Shown piece after piece: positions 26,381-35,024 of a DNA stretch of 64,000 nucleotides (position 1 is the stretch's first letter; each line of letters begins with the position of its first letter). The DNA is taken from contig NZ_CP113517.1 of assembly GCF_024360925.2 (NCBI RefSeq), positions 2,294,001 to 2,358,000 on the forward strand. Reading direction: 5' to 3'. Made by a program: the position numbers and the translations under genes. The DNA is from Methylomonas rapida (lineage in GTDB: Bacteria; Pseudomonadota; Gammaproteobacteria; Methylococcales; Methylomonadaceae). Below the pieces are notes generated by a model, which ran no database searches, was not told where the DNA came from, and saw only the letters and a program-made list of their open reading frames with translations.

Positions 26381-27234
26381 TGACTACCTTAACCGAAGGC
26401 CGGCATGCCGGCGAATTCCTGGTATCCGAGGGCCGTGGCTGGATCAGCCGCGAAGGCGTTGTCATCGATGTGGGTGAAAACCTGCAAGCGGGCGACGTGC
26501 TGGGCCAAATCACCCGCGCGAACAATGCCGCCGTGGTCACAGGGTCGATTGCGGCTACCGTATTGACCGTGACAGCCGTCACGTCCGGCAAGCTGGCCGT
26601 GGGTCAAGCCATTGCCGGCAGCGGCGTTACCGCCGGCACCACCATTACCGCGCTGGGTACCGGTACCGGCGGCGCGGGGACATATACCGTCAGCGCCTCG
26701 CAAACCGTGGCCAGCACCACCCTCACCGCCAGCAGCGCCAAGGCCGTGGCCGGTACCAATACCGGCGCGGGCGCCATGGGCGCCATTACGGTAAGCAATG
26801 CCGCCAAGCCGGGTGACTACACACTAAAAATCATCAAGACCGCCACCGGCGCCGGCGACTTCCAGGTCACGGATCCCGATGGCGTCGTAGTGGGCATCGG
26901 TACGGTCGGCGTCGCCTTCTCGGGCGGCGGCTTGTCTTTCACCCTGGCCGACGGCGATCCCGATTTTGCCGTAGGCGATACCTTCACCATCACCGTGGCG
27001 GACGGCAACGGCCATTATGCCTTGCACGATCCATCCGGTACCGATGGACGCGAGGTCGCCGCGGCGATTCTGTTCGATTTGGTCGATGCATCGTCCGCCA
27101 GCACAAACGGCGTGGCCATCGTCCGCGATGCGGAAATCAACGGTGACGAAATCGGCTGGAAAACCGGTATCAGCGACGCCAACAAAGCCGCCGGCATCGA
27201 GTCACTGAAATCACGCGGCATTGTCTTGCGCTAA
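26380..27234 (+). CDS. Head decoration protein with inserted beta domain
   Basis: 284 residues. The first 50 residues ([31 protein letters not shown]) and the last 75 ([17 protein letters not shown]...[13 protein letters not shown]) are the lambda gpD/HDPD decoration fold, which normally totals about 110-140 residues. Between them is a Gly/Thr/Ala-rich stretch of about 160 residues with beta-repeat character ([19 protein letters not shown]), which may form an outward-facing domain on the capsid surface. Confidence 0.85.
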   Translation: MTTLTEGRHAGEFLVSEGRGWISREGVVIDVGENLQAGDVLGQITRANNAAVVTGSIAATVLTVTAVTSGKLAVGQAIAGSGVTAGTTITALGTGTGGAGTYTVSASQTVASTTLTASSAKAVAGTNTGAGAMGAITVSNAAKPGDYTLKIIKTATGAGDFQVTDPDGVVVGIGTVGVAFSGGGLSFTLADGDPDFAVGDTFTITVADGNGHYALHDPSGTDGREVAAAILFDLVDASSASTNGVAIVRDAEINGDEIGWKTGISDANKAAGIESLKSRGIVLR

Positions 27235-27248
27235 CAGGAGAAACACAC

Positions 27249-28292
27249 ATGGCAACATTAGATATTTTTAGACAGGATGCCTTCAAGCTGCAATCAATGC
27301 TGGCGGCGATCAACGAAGTTGATCACCTGCCGCAGCAACTGGGGCAAATGGGCATTTTTACGCCAACGCCGGTACGCACGCAAACAGTATCGATTGAAAA
27401 GCTCGGCGAAACGCTATCGTTGATTCAAACCTCTCAGCGCGGAGAACCCGCTAAAAACCGCGAGACTGAAAAACGTGATATTCGTGACTTTAGAACAGTA
27501 CGGATTGCAAAAAAAGACCGCATTACTTCGTCTGAACTAGCCGATATTCGGGCATTTGGTACTGAAAGCGAGTTTCTTCAAGTGCAAACAGAAGTCGCCC
27601 GCCGCTTGATGGGCCCTGGCGGTCTTGCTAACGAAATCGAATTGACGCTGGAAAATATGCGGTTAGGCGCTATTCAGGGGATCGTGCCAGATGCGGATGG
27701 GTCAACGCTTATTAACTGGTACACCGTTTTTGGTGTCAATCAACCCAACGAAATCGACTTTGACTTAGATAACGCAAGCCCTGCCAGCGGCGCATTGATG
27801 AAAGCGTGCGACACCGTGGTAGATAGCATGCGCCGCGCGGCAAAAGGCGCATGGAACACTGGCACGCTGCCCATCGGCTTGTGTGGCTCGGCGTTTTGGC
27901 GTGATTTGATTGCGCATCCAGAAGTGCGGGCGGTTTATCAATACATGCTGCAGGGCGGTTTCAGAGATGGTCTTGATGGCATTCTTGGACGCGTGCAGCG
28001 TATTGAATACGGCGGCATTGTGTTTGTCAAATACTGGGGCACCGACGACGACACCAGCGTAGCCATCGGCACCGACAAATGTAAATTTTTCCCTGCCAAT
28101 TCGCCGGGTGTATTCAAAGAGGTATTCAGCCCGGGTGAACAATTCGCGCATATCGGCCAATTGGGTCAGCGTCTGTATCCATTGATCGTGCCGGATCGCG
28201 ATCGCGACATGTATGCGGACATCGAAGTGTACAGCTACCCGATGCACGTCTGCACCCGGCCTTTGATGCTGCAACGCGCCAAACGTACTTAA
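27249..28292 (+). CDS. Major capsid protein (lambda gpE type)
   Basis: 347 residues of the phage major capsid protein E family: LDIFRQDAFKLQSMLAAINEVDHLPQQLG at the start, then LRLGAIQG-like E-loop region and a C terminus ending VYSYPMHVCTRPLMLQRAKR. HK97-type fold by family. AGGAG at 27236 serves the ATG. Full length. Confidence 0.95.
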   Translation: MATLDIFRQDAFKLQSMLAAINEVDHLPQQLGQMGIFTPTPVRTQTVSIEKLGETLSLIQTSQRGEPAKNRETEKRDIRDFRTVRIAKKDRITSSELADIRAFGTESEFLQVQTEVARRLMGPGGLANEIELTLENMRLGAIQGIVPDADGSTLINWYTVFGVNQPNEIDFDLDNASPASGALMKACDTVVDSMRRAAKGAWNTGTLPIGLCGSAFWRDLIAHPEVRAVYQYMLQGGFRDGLDGILGRVQRIEYGGIVFVKYWGTDDDTSVAIGTDKCKFFPANSPGVFKEVFSPGEQFAHIGQLGQRLYPLIVPDRDRDMYADIEVYSYPMHVCTRPLMLQRAKRT

Positions 28293-28299
28293 CCGCCAC

Positions 28300-28635
28300 A
28301 TGGACCATAGCATGCCGGAAAAAGACCTGATGCCGTACCTGCTGGTGGGCCTCGTCTCCGCTTGGGGCGGTGTCGCCAGTTATATCCGCAAACTGCGGGC
28401 CGGATTATTCATCCGGTTTTCGCTGGCGGAGCTGGTCGGCGAAGTCACCATTTCCGGCTTCGTCGGTTTTCTGACTTTCTTTTTGTGTCAGGAATACCGG
28501 CTCAGCATGGAAATGACCGCCGTATTGACTGGCATCTGCGCCCACATGGGCAGCCGCGCTATTTTTACGATGGAAGTCGCCGCCGACAACGTGCTACGGC
28601 GCTGGGGCGGCGTCAAAATGAGAGGAGACCAATGA
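28300..28635 (+). CDS. Holin-like membrane protein (LydA/holin superfamily III type)
   Basis: 111 residues with three membrane segments: LMPYLLVGLVSAWGGVASYI, LVGEVTISGFVGFLTFFLC, and MTAVLTGICAHMGSRAIF. The pattern fits LydA-type phage holins, which permeabilise the inner membrane at lysis. No endolysin is nearby. It lies in the head module between capsid and head-tail joining genes, an unusual place for a holin. A second ATG four codons in is an equal start. Confidence 0.75.
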   Translation: MDHSMPEKDLMPYLLVGLVSAWGGVASYIRKLRAGLFIRFSLAELVGEVTISGFVGFLTFFLCQEYRLSMEMTAVLTGICAHMGSRAIFTMEVAADNVLRRWGGVKMRGDQ

Positions 28636-28883
28636 AGCGCTTAGTACTGATTGCGCTGCTGTCGGGTTGCAACGCCACGGCGCTGGACGACGGTTACCAA
28701 ATCGGCGACGGCCTGAACATGGCCGCGGACGGCCTGCAGCGTTTGCAAGCCGCCGTCGACCGCTACTGCAGCACGGCGCCGGGCGATCCGGCTCGCAACA
28801 CGGCGCTGGCCATCATTCGCAGACGCGATCCGGATATTCCGGAAAACGGCATTTGTACTGGCCTGCCCAATGAGGACTTCTAA
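28632..28883 (+). CDS. Small phage lipoprotein
   Basis: 83 residues with a very short lipoprotein signal MKRLVLIALLSGC; lipidation is predicted at Cys13. It overlaps the holin-like gene by 4 bases. After the signal the protein is soluble with two more cysteines (RYCST, GICTG). It could act as an outer membrane spanin-like partner, but sequence alone does not prove it. The longer frame from 28362 is a shadow of the holin gene. Confidence 0.65.
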   Translation: MKRLVLIALLSGCNATALDDGYQIGDGLNMAADGLQRLQAAVDRYCSTAPGDPARNTALAIIRRRDPDIPENGICTGLPNEDF

Positions 28884-29179
28884 TGTTCGAGCAGATGAAC
28901 GATAGCGTGCTGACCACCTTCGGCGAACCGTTTACCTACAAAGGCGCGGCGGGCGACGTGGTGCTGCAAGGCGTGTTCGATGAAAGCATCGATCAGGAAC
29001 AGATCGGCGGCATCGGCCTCAGCGACCGGGTGTTTACCTTGTCGCTGCAGACAGCCCACGTGGCGGCCAATGGCATCGCCTTGCGGGAAACGGTCAGGGT
29101 GCGCGGGTTGGATTATCAAATCATAGACCTCCATACCGACGTCGCCGGCATGGCCACCTTGATTTTACGGGCCTATTGA
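28883..29179 (+). CDS. Head-tail joining protein (gpFII-like)
   Basis: 98 residues, beta-rich, resembling the lambda gpFII head-tail connector group: LTTFGEPFTYKGAAGDVVLQGVFDE and a C-terminal TDVAGMATLILRAY. It would close the neck and bind the tail. It shares one base with the preceding lipoprotein stop. Confidence 0.75.
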   Translation: MFEQMNDSVLTTFGEPFTYKGAAGDVVLQGVFDESIDQEQIGGIGLSDRVFTLSLQTAHVAANGIALRETVRVRGLDYQIIDLHTDVAGMATLILRAY

Positions 29180-29186
29180 GCTGGCC

Positions 29187-29612
29187 ATGCTGACCCTGCA
29201 AACTGCTCTCATCGCCCGCATTCAAAGCCAGGTATCCGGATTCAAGACCATTGGCAATCCGTCGGTCATGGCCGGCCTGGGCCAGATTGGCCCCTTGTTG
29301 CCGGCCTGCTTGGTAGTGCCGGGCAAGGCAGAACCGGTGGTCAAAGCCGCCGATGCCTTACCCGCACAAGAAGAGCAGGCCTGGGACATCGTCGTCATCG
29401 TCGCGCACCAGCACACGCAAGCGGCCCACGGCCTGACCGAAAGCCTGGCCGCCAGTTTGATGGATGGCGTATTCAAAGCCGTGCAAGGCTGGAAAGCGTC
29501 GCCCAACCAGCGTAAAGGCTTCGTCTACCAAGGCCGCTCGGCGCCCAGTTACAGCATGGGCTATGCCGAATTTCCCATGACATTTACCGCATCAGCGGTG
29601 ATAGGACAGTAA
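29187..29612 (+). CDS. Tail terminator/completion-like protein
   Basis: 141 residues located where lambda has gpZ/gpU. It begins MLTLQTALIARIQSQVSGF and has IVVIVAHQHTQAAHG near residue 69, similar to the Gp37/tail completion group. It would stop tail tube growth or join the tail to the head. Family match is moderate; position is strong support. Confidence 0.65.
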   Translation: MLTLQTALIARIQSQVSGFKTIGNPSVMAGLGQIGPLLPACLVVPGKAEPVVKAADALPAQEEQAWDIVVIVAHQHTQAAHGLTESLAASLMDGVFKAVQGWKASPNQRKGFVYQGRSAPSYSMGYAEFPMTFTASAVIGQ

Positions 29613-29807
29613 ATGAGCCCAAAAAACAACACACAAGAATCGATTGATAGCGCCTTGGTCACTGTCACCTTGATAGCACCGCATAGCCATGCCGGCGAAC
29701 GCTTCCAAAAAAACGACACGATTAAAGTCACGCTGGCGCAAGCGGATTGGCTAAAAACATTGGGCATCATCGCCCAAGACACGCACACCCACACTCTAGG
29801 AGAATAA
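29613..29807 (+). CDS. Small phage protein (DUF7210-like)
   Basis: 64 residues: VTVTLIAPHSHAGERFQKNDTIKVTLAQADWL is the pattern of small proteins found before tail tube genes in related phages. Function unknown. It starts directly after the previous stop, and the tail tube gene follows after a GGAG. Confidence 0.65.
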   Translation: MSPKNNTQESIDSALVTVTLIAPHSHAGERFQKNDTIKVTLAQADWLKTLGIIAQDTHTHTLGE

Positions 29808-29810
29808 CCC

Positions 29811-30563
29811 ATGGTCGCATTAGCAAACGACGGCTTTCTATTAGAAGGCACCGCCTATTTCGATAGATTGAACGATCTAGGCCAATATCTCGGTTTGAAA
29901 GAGCTACCCGGCATAGCCAAGCTGGCGATCAAAACCAGCGCCGACATCAAAGACATGACCAGCAAGGATAAAGGCTATTACGGCCAAATCATCGCCTCGG
30001 TGGCTATCCCCAAACCCTCTGAGCTATCGGTCGCCTTGCGCAACGGCTCCAAAGAGGGCGTGGCGCTGGCCTTGATGGGCGATTACAGCACCTTGTCGGC
30101 AGGCGGCGGTTCCGTCACCGATGAAGCCGTGACCGCCAAACTGGGCTATTGGGTGCAACTGGCGCAGCGTAATATCACAGCGGCATCGGTGGTAGTGACT
30201 AATAGCGCGGCTGACGTAACGTATGTCGAAAACACCGACTACGAAATCAATTACGCGTTGGGCATGATCAAGGCGAAAGCTACCATCACCGACGGCCAAG
30301 CGCTCAAAGTCGATTACGCCCACGGCGCGGTCTCAGGCTGGAAAGTGCGCGGCGCCACCACACCGCAAGCCAAAGGCCGCTTGATCCTGGATGGCCGCAA
30401 CCTGATCAACAACAAGTCGGTGCGGTTCGAGGCGTACAGCTGCTTGCTGGTGTCCGATGGCGAATTCGACCTGATGGGCGACGACGTGACTGAGTTCAGC
30501 TTATCGGGCCGGCTGGAAACCCCGTCCGGCAAAACCGAACCGTTCATTATTGAGCAGTGGTAA
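29811..30563 (+). CDS. Major tail (tube) protein
   Basis: 250 residues. The fold region ASVAIPKPSELSVALRNGSKEGVALALMGDY and the C-terminal VRFEAYSCLLVSDGEFDLMGDD fit tail tube proteins. A middle piece, YVENTDYEINYALGMIKAKA, resembles the repeated G-x-x-DY-x-TG motif seen in the 1165-residue protein downstream. It polymerises around the tape measure. The last codons (IIEQW-stop) recur as a synonymous copy 50 bases downstream. Confidence 0.82.
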   Translation: MVALANDGFLLEGTAYFDRLNDLGQYLGLKELPGIAKLAIKTSADIKDMTSKDKGYYGQIIASVAIPKPSELSVALRNGSKEGVALALMGDYSTLSAGGGSVTDEAVTAKLGYWVQLAQRNITAASVVVTNSAADVTYVENTDYEINYALGMIKAKATITDGQALKVDYAHGAVSGWKVRGATTPQAKGRLILDGRNLINNKSVRFEAYSCLLVSDGEFDLMGDDVTEFSLSGRLETPSGKTEPFIIEQW

Positions 30564-30751
30564 GTCGCGTCCTGATTGGATGCGTGGAGTGAAACATCAT
30601 CGAGCAGTGGTAATGCTTGATCCGGTTCCCACGGTCCTCCGTGGGAACCTCTACCGGCCTTGGAGCACACTAGAACTCATGCCATTAGCGCAACCCGTAT
30701 GCATTCCCACGCGGGAGCGTGGGAACGAGAACAACAGCAGTGGTAATGCTT
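30552..30751. repeat. Threefold GAGCAGTGGTAA repeat around palindromic element E
   Basis: The tail tube gene end GAGCAGTGGTAA (30552-30563) recurs at 30602-30613. AGCAGTGGTAATGCTT occurs at 30603-30618 and again at 30736-30751, immediately on either side of palindromic element E, like a 16-base target duplication. Confidence 0.8.
30624..30731. repeat. Paired-hairpin palindromic repeat, copy E
   Basis: Hairpin one is GGTTCCCACGG-TCCT-CCGTGGGAACC, hairpin two ATTCCCACGC-GGGA-GCGTGGGAAC, with a longer linker of about 55 bases. It is inserted between two tail genes and flanked by 16-base direct repeats. Confidence 0.88.
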
Positions 30752-30766
30752 AGGGCATAAAAAACA

Positions 30767-30800
30767 AAACCCCCGGCAGACTGGCATCTGTCGAGGGTTT
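30767..30800 (+). terminator. Hairpin after the tail tube gene
   Basis: AAACCCCCGGCAGA and TCTGTCGAGGGTTT form a long stem with one mismatch and a G-T pair around CTGGCA. In tail operons a partial stop after the tail tube gene lowers expression of the genes that follow. The T-run is weak, so its strength is uncertain. Confidence 0.5.
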
Positions 30801-30835
30801 CTAACTCAAACCTAACCAACTAGGAATGAATATAC

Positions 30836-30973
30836 ATGCAGTTTAACGTAAACAACGGCGTAGTCAAGATGCTGGAAATTATTGCAAACCATAAATCGTT
30901 ACAGGTGCTGATAGCGCTATTTATTCTGTTGCACGAATTGCCGGATTTGATTGCCGCCATCCGCTGGTGGTAA
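30836..30973 (+). CDS. Small membrane peptide, 45 residues
   Basis: Starts MQFNVNNGVVKMLEI and has one hydrophobic helix (LQVLIALFILLHELPDLIA), ending AIRWW. AGGAA lies nine bases before the ATG and the stop is three bases before the tail chaperone gene. No family recognised. Its spacing and codons suggest a real gene of the tail operon. Confidence 0.55.
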   Translation: MQFNVNNGVVKMLEIIANHKSLQVLIALFILLHELPDLIAAIRWW

Positions 30974-30976
30974 ACC

Positions 30977-31306
30977 ATGAGACACAGCAAAACCATAGAA
31001 CTATCCGAAGGCCGCCTGGCCACCGTGCAAGAACTGCGGGTCAAAGATGCCCGCCGCCTAATTGCCAATCTCACCGGCGTCGGCTTGCCGGACATGCTGG
31101 GCGATAAATTCCCGGAAGTGGTCGGCCTGTTGGGCGACTGCGTGCAATTGCCGGAAGGGGAAGATTTCGACGACTTCAGTCTGGGCGATGCCAAAACCAT
31201 CATCGACACCTTTACCGAGGTAAACCGAGATTTTTTCGCCATGGTGGGGCTGGAACACCTGGCGCCAACCCCGTCGAACAACTCGACATCACCTGTATCG
31301 GCTTGA
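30977..31306 (+). CDS. Tail assembly chaperone, short form (gpG-like)
   Basis: 109 residues: SKTIELSEGRLATVQELRVKDARRL, then an acidic middle (LPEGEDFDDFSLGD). Position between tail tube and tape measure genes is that of lambda G. It would coat the tape measure during tail assembly. The gene contains a slippery heptamer T TTT TTC at 31231-31237, in the proper reading phase for a -1 shift into the longer product. Confidence 0.75.
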   Translation: MRHSKTIELSEGRLATVQELRVKDARRLIANLTGVGLPDMLGDKFPEVVGLLGDCVQLPEGEDFDDFSLGDAKTIIDTFTEVNRDFFAMVGLEHLAPTPSNNSTSPVSA

Positions 31307-31392
31307 TCGAGCGCGGCCATGGCGGCGTATTTGATTATGGGTGGTCGTTTTTCATGCGAGCGGTCAGCGGTGCCAAGCCATCAGGCCGATAG
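30977..31392 (+). CDS. Tail chaperone, -1 frameshift product (gpGT-like)
   Basis: Reading codons in phase up to TTC at 31235-31237, then slipping back one base, continues CGC CAT GGT and runs open for 51 codons to TAG at 31390. The extension includes NPVEQLDITCIGLIERGHGG and DYGWSFFMRAVSG, protein-like and typical of frameshifted T domains. The total is 138 residues. In lambda this GT product links the chaperone to the tail tube protein. Confidence 0.7.
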
Positions 31393-31546
31393 CCAGCAAA
31401 AACGCACCGACGCCAAAGCCCAGCATCAAGGCCCAAGCCAAGCCAAGCAAGCCCTGAAAAAGAGGCGTTCCGCCCAAGGCATCGATCAGTATCAACGCGG
31501 CGGCAATCGAAAACCCCAATACATAATCCGGATAGCGTTTAACCAT
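31364..31546 (-). CDS. Antisense two-helix membrane protein (possible)
   Basis: 60 residues from the ATG at 31546: MVKRYPDYVLGFSIAAALIL then a second helix, LLGLAWALMLGFGVGAFLLA. It fills the otherwise empty gap between the chaperone extension and the tape measure gene, and its start shares the word CATG with the tape measure start. Codon choice looks coding. If real it is a moron on the opposite strand; superinfection exclusion proteins often look like this, but that is speculation. Confidence 0.45.
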   Translation of the reverse strand: MVKRYPDYVLGFSIAAALILIDALGGTPLFQGLLGLAWALMLGFGVGAFLLAIGLMAWHR

Positions 31547-34500
31547 GGCCAATAATCTCGAAGTCAAAATAAAAATAGGTGCCGACGATAAGGAAGCGCT
31601 GGATGCGTTTGTGGCATTATCGCGGAAAGTGCGTGATACGCAATCGGACTTTCGGGCGGCTCAGGACACCGTCCAGCGCCTGGCGCGTGAAATCAAAGCC
31701 AGCGATGCACCGTCGAAGGAATTGACCAACGCCTTCGAAAAAGCCAAAAAAACCGTTTCTGATTTATCCGGCAAGCTCGACACCTACCGCAACAGCTTGA
31801 GCCAGCAACGCGCGGCGCTCACCGCTGCCGGGGTCGATGTCGCCAATCTGTCCGAAGCCTACCAAAAACTGGCGCGTTCCAGCGAAGCCGCAGCAAAAGC
31901 CCGCACGCTGGGCGATAGCTTCAAAACCCTGGATTTCAAACCCTTCTCGGAGATCCAGGCCAAAATCGACAGCCTGAACGCGGCTTATAATCACCTGGCA
32001 ACCTCCGGCAAGCTGTCCATGGGCGAACTGGCCAAGGCCAAACTGCAATTAAAGGACAAAACCGCCGAATTGCATAGCCAGATGAATAACTTCACCGGCG
32101 CACTGGATAACCTCAATGGCAAATGGCTGGCCTTTGCCGGGGCCTTGGCGGGTGCTGGCGTGGCGTTCAAAGGCTTGATCGATGCCGGCGTCAAGATGGA
32201 GGCTATCAAATCGCAGCTAGACGCCGTGACGGGCTCCGGCGCAAAAACCGCCGACGCCTTGAAATACATCCAGGACGAATCTAATCGGTTGGGCCAGCGC
32301 ACCGACGTAATGTCTGAAGGCTTCGCCAAACTGGCTGCTGCCGCCAAGGGCACGGCACTGGAAGGGGCACCGTTGAAAGAGGTATTTTCGGCGGTAGCCG
32401 AAGCGTCTACCGTCATGCATCTATCGGCGGATCGCACAAACGGCGTGCTTAATGCACTGTCGCAAATGATGGGCAAGGGCGTGGTTTCGGCGGAAGAGTT
32501 TAGGCAACAACTGGGCGACCAATTGCCGCAGGCCACGCAAGTCGGTGCCAAGGCCTTGGGCGTCACTACCGCCGAATTCACCAAGATGCTCAACAGCGGG
32601 CAAATCCTAGCCGCCGATTTTCTGCCCAAATTTGGCCAGGCTTTGCGTGATTCCGTGGCTGGTGGGCTGCCGCAAGCGGCCAACGGCGCCACGGCGGCCT
32701 TCAACCGGCTGTATAACGCCGTGCTGGCATTCAAGCAGGGCTTGGTCGATGGCGCGATCATGCGCGGCGTGGCCGTGCTGGCCAACGCGCTGGCTAAATT
32801 GCTGGAAACGGTCAATAAATTTTCTCCGATTACCAAAACCTTCATTGCCGCCTTGGCGACACTGGCGGGGGGCTTTGCCGCCTGGCGGCTGGCGATAGCG
32901 CCGGTGGTATCGGCGATCGGCAGCGCCTTGATTCCTGTGATGGCGGGCGCCACGCTGGCGACAGGGGCGTTGAGTGTTGCCTTGCGCGCCTTGCCGTTTG
33001 TTGGCTTGGGGCTGGCCATTTTCGAAGCCGGTAGGGCTTTTTATGGCTGGATCAGCGGCGCCAATCAGGCCCAACAAGCGACCCAGCAACTTAACCAGGA
33101 AACCACTAACATCGGTCCGCAGCTCGACGCGGCAGTGGCCGGCTATGACGCGGCCTTTGCCAAAATGTCGGAAAGCATGAAAGCGCTGACCGAAGCGCAA
33201 AAAGTGCAGTATGCGGAACAACTGGCCGCGCTGGACGCCAAACTGGCGCAAGAAATGGCCGCCATTACCACCAATGCCGGTTTGAGCGAACAGCAAAAAG
33301 AGCAAGCCAAAAATGAAGCCTTCGTGGCTGCCAGCGCCCAACGTCTGCAACTGATCCAAGCCTTCCAGGCTTTGCAGTTGCAGCAACTGGACGCCTACCA
33401 CGAGCAGGAACGCGCCGCCAAACAAGCCCAACTCGACAGCTTGAATGCGGATGAAATGGGCAAGCGGCAAACCCTGCAACAGCAACTGGCCCAGCTTGAT
33501 CTCGGTCACTTGCAGGCCCGCCGCGAAGTTTACGCGCAAGCGCAAACCGATCTGAACGCGCATATCACCAACCTGGTCAGCGAACGCCAGCGCGAACTGG
33601 ACGCGGCCAATACCATTGCCCGACAAATCGTCGGCAATGAAAACGCCCGCGAACAGGCCATTTTGACCATCCAGCGCGCCGCGATGAGCGAAAAGGAACT
33701 GATGCGCAGCAAGGAGCAGGAGGAAGCCGCCAAAATCGCCACCTTCAAAGCGGAGCTGGCCAAAGGGGAAGGGGCCGACCAAGAGAAGCTAAATACACTG
33801 GCCAATGACGCCGCCAAGCTGATCACCAATAACGCGGTGGAAAAAGCCAAGGCGGCGAAGAGTGGTTGGCTAGCGGATCAAGTCACAAAAGCCGGCGTCA
33901 GCCAGGTCAACGAGATTTATGATGATCTCAATGAAGTCCTGGGCCAGAGTAAAACCGCCCATGACGAAAATGCCGTTGCCATTGGCGGCGAAATGGAATC
34001 CGCGCAACAGGCATTGAGTTCCGTTTCTCAAGCCATTGACGCCATCGACCGAAAGCTGATCGATGCCAAGCAGGTGGTGGTGGAAGTCGAGCGCAACAGT
34101 CTGCAAAAAGCGCAGGCCATCATTGCCGACCTGGTGGCGCCCGCAACCAAAATCATCACCATCCAAACCCAAAACGCCGCCGGCCAAGCCACCGGCGGAC
34201 TGGCAGGGCAACCGACCGGCCTGCCATGGCGCAATTCGGCTCCGCTCATTGCAGGCTTTGCCGTCGGCGGCTTTGCCCGCAAGCAAGGCAAATTGGCCGG
34301 TTACGGTGGCGGGGATAAGATTCAAGCCCTGCTTGAGCCGGGCGAATTCATCGTGCGCAAGGAAGCCGTGCAAAAGCTCGGCGTGCCGGTACTGCAAGCC
34401 GTTAATCAAGGCGTGTTGCCGCTGCAACGGCGCTGGGGCGGCAGTATTGGCGACGCGGTCAATGAGGCCATCAAGAAAGACAAGCTGGAAGCCATCAAAC

Positions 34501-35024
34501 AAGCCCTGATTGCGGCGCAATCGGCGTCGGCCTACGAGGCCATTCGCGGGCGTAGCAGCTTGTTTGCCAATCGTGCGCGTGAAAAATCACTCTCAGGTAT
34601 CAACCTGGCCGGCCTGGACCCGGAAACCGCCGATCAAGTCCGGGAAGCCATGGCCAACGTGCCCGAGGCCAAACAGCTCAAGGCCAACCGCTTTACCTCG
34701 CTGGATTTCACCGGCTTTTTAAACAAGCGCAATGAACCGATCCGGGAGCAATCCATACGCGAGGGCTATGCCTTCAAGGCGCTGCTCGACAACTTGGGCA
34801 AGGTCTCCAGCAAAACCTTGGGCGATGGGGGTTTCAAAATCCCCAGCATACCCACCCTTCCGACCACCGAATCCGCAACGATGGCGCCGCCCAGCAAAAC
34901 CATCACCTTGCAATTCAAGGCGCCGGATGGTTCCGGGCAGGTGGCGGCGGCCTTCAACAGCGAAGCGGATGTATCGAAAATGCTGGACATCCTCAAACAA
35001 TCCGGCGCACGGGTGGGGGCATAA
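31545..35024 (+). CDS. Tape measure protein
   Basis: 1159 residues, the longest helical protein of the tail. It has N-terminal coiled coil (residues 1-180), a lambda-H-type tape measure domain at about 210-420 (ALSQMMGKGVVSAEEFRQQLGDQLPQ), membrane-like helices around 430-500, and long Gln/Ala-rich coiled coils to 860. The C-terminal part has GFAVGGFARKQGKLAGYGGGDK and LLEPGEFIVRKEAV, usual for these proteins. It sets tail length and may help DNA entry. Confidence 0.93.
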   Translation: MANNLEVKIKIGADDKEALDAFVALSRKVRDTQSDFRAAQDTVQRLAREIKASDAPSKELTNAFEKAKKTVSDLSGKLDTYRNSLSQQRAALTAAGVDVANLSEAYQKLARSSEAAAKARTLGDSFKTLDFKPFSEIQAKIDSLNAAYNHLATSGKLSMGELAKAKLQLKDKTAELHSQMNNFTGALDNLNGKWLAFAGALAGAGVAFKGLIDAGVKMEAIKSQLDAVTGSGAKTADALKYIQDESNRLGQRTDVMSEGFAKLAAAAKGTALEGAPLKEVFSAVAEASTVMHLSADRTNGVLNALSQMMGKGVVSAEEFRQQLGDQLPQATQVGAKALGVTTAEFTKMLNSGQILAADFLPKFGQALRDSVAGGLPQAANGATAAFNRLYNAVLAFKQGLVDGAIMRGVAVLANALAKLLETVNKFSPITKTFIAALATLAGGFAAWRLAIAPVVSAIGSALIPVMAGATLATGALSVALRALPFVGLGLAIFEAGRAFYGWISGANQAQQATQQLNQETTNIGPQLDAAVAGYDAAFAKMSESMKALTEAQKVQYAEQLAALDAKLAQEMAAITTNAGLSEQQKEQAKNEAFVAASAQRLQLIQAFQALQLQQLDAYHEQERAAKQAQLDSLNADEMGKRQTLQQQLAQLDLGHLQARREVYAQAQTDLNAHITNLVSERQRELDAANTIARQIVGNENAREQAILTIQRAAMSEKELMRSKEQEEAAKIATFKAELAKGEGADQEKLNTLANDAAKLITNNAVEKAKAAKSGWLADQVTKAGVSQVNEIYDDLNEVLGQSKTAHDENAVAIGGEMESAQQALSSVSQAIDAIDRKLIDAKQVVVEVERNSLQKAQAIIADLVAPATKIITIQTQNAAGQATGGLAGQPTGLPWRNSAPLIAGFAVGGFARKQGKLAGYGGGDKIQALLEPGEFIVRKEAVQKLGVPVLQAVNQGVLPLQRRWGGSIGDAVNEAIKKDKLEAIKQALIAAQSASAYEAIRGRSSLFANRAREKSLSGINLAGLDPETADQVREAMANVPEAKQLKANRFTSLDFTGFLNKRNEPIREQSIREGYAFKALLDNLGKVSSKTLGDGGFKIPSIPTLPTTESATMAPPSKTITLQFKAPDGSGQVAAAFNSEADVSKMLDILKQSGARVGA

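Noticed and set aside
28362..28631. N-terminal extension of the small lipoprotein
   Set aside because: This part only mirrors the holin-like gene in another frame; the true start at 28632 gives a lipoprotein signal.
31991..33782. Long minus-strand frames inside the tape measure gene
   Set aside because: Shadows of the Ala/Gln-rich plus-strand coding sequence.
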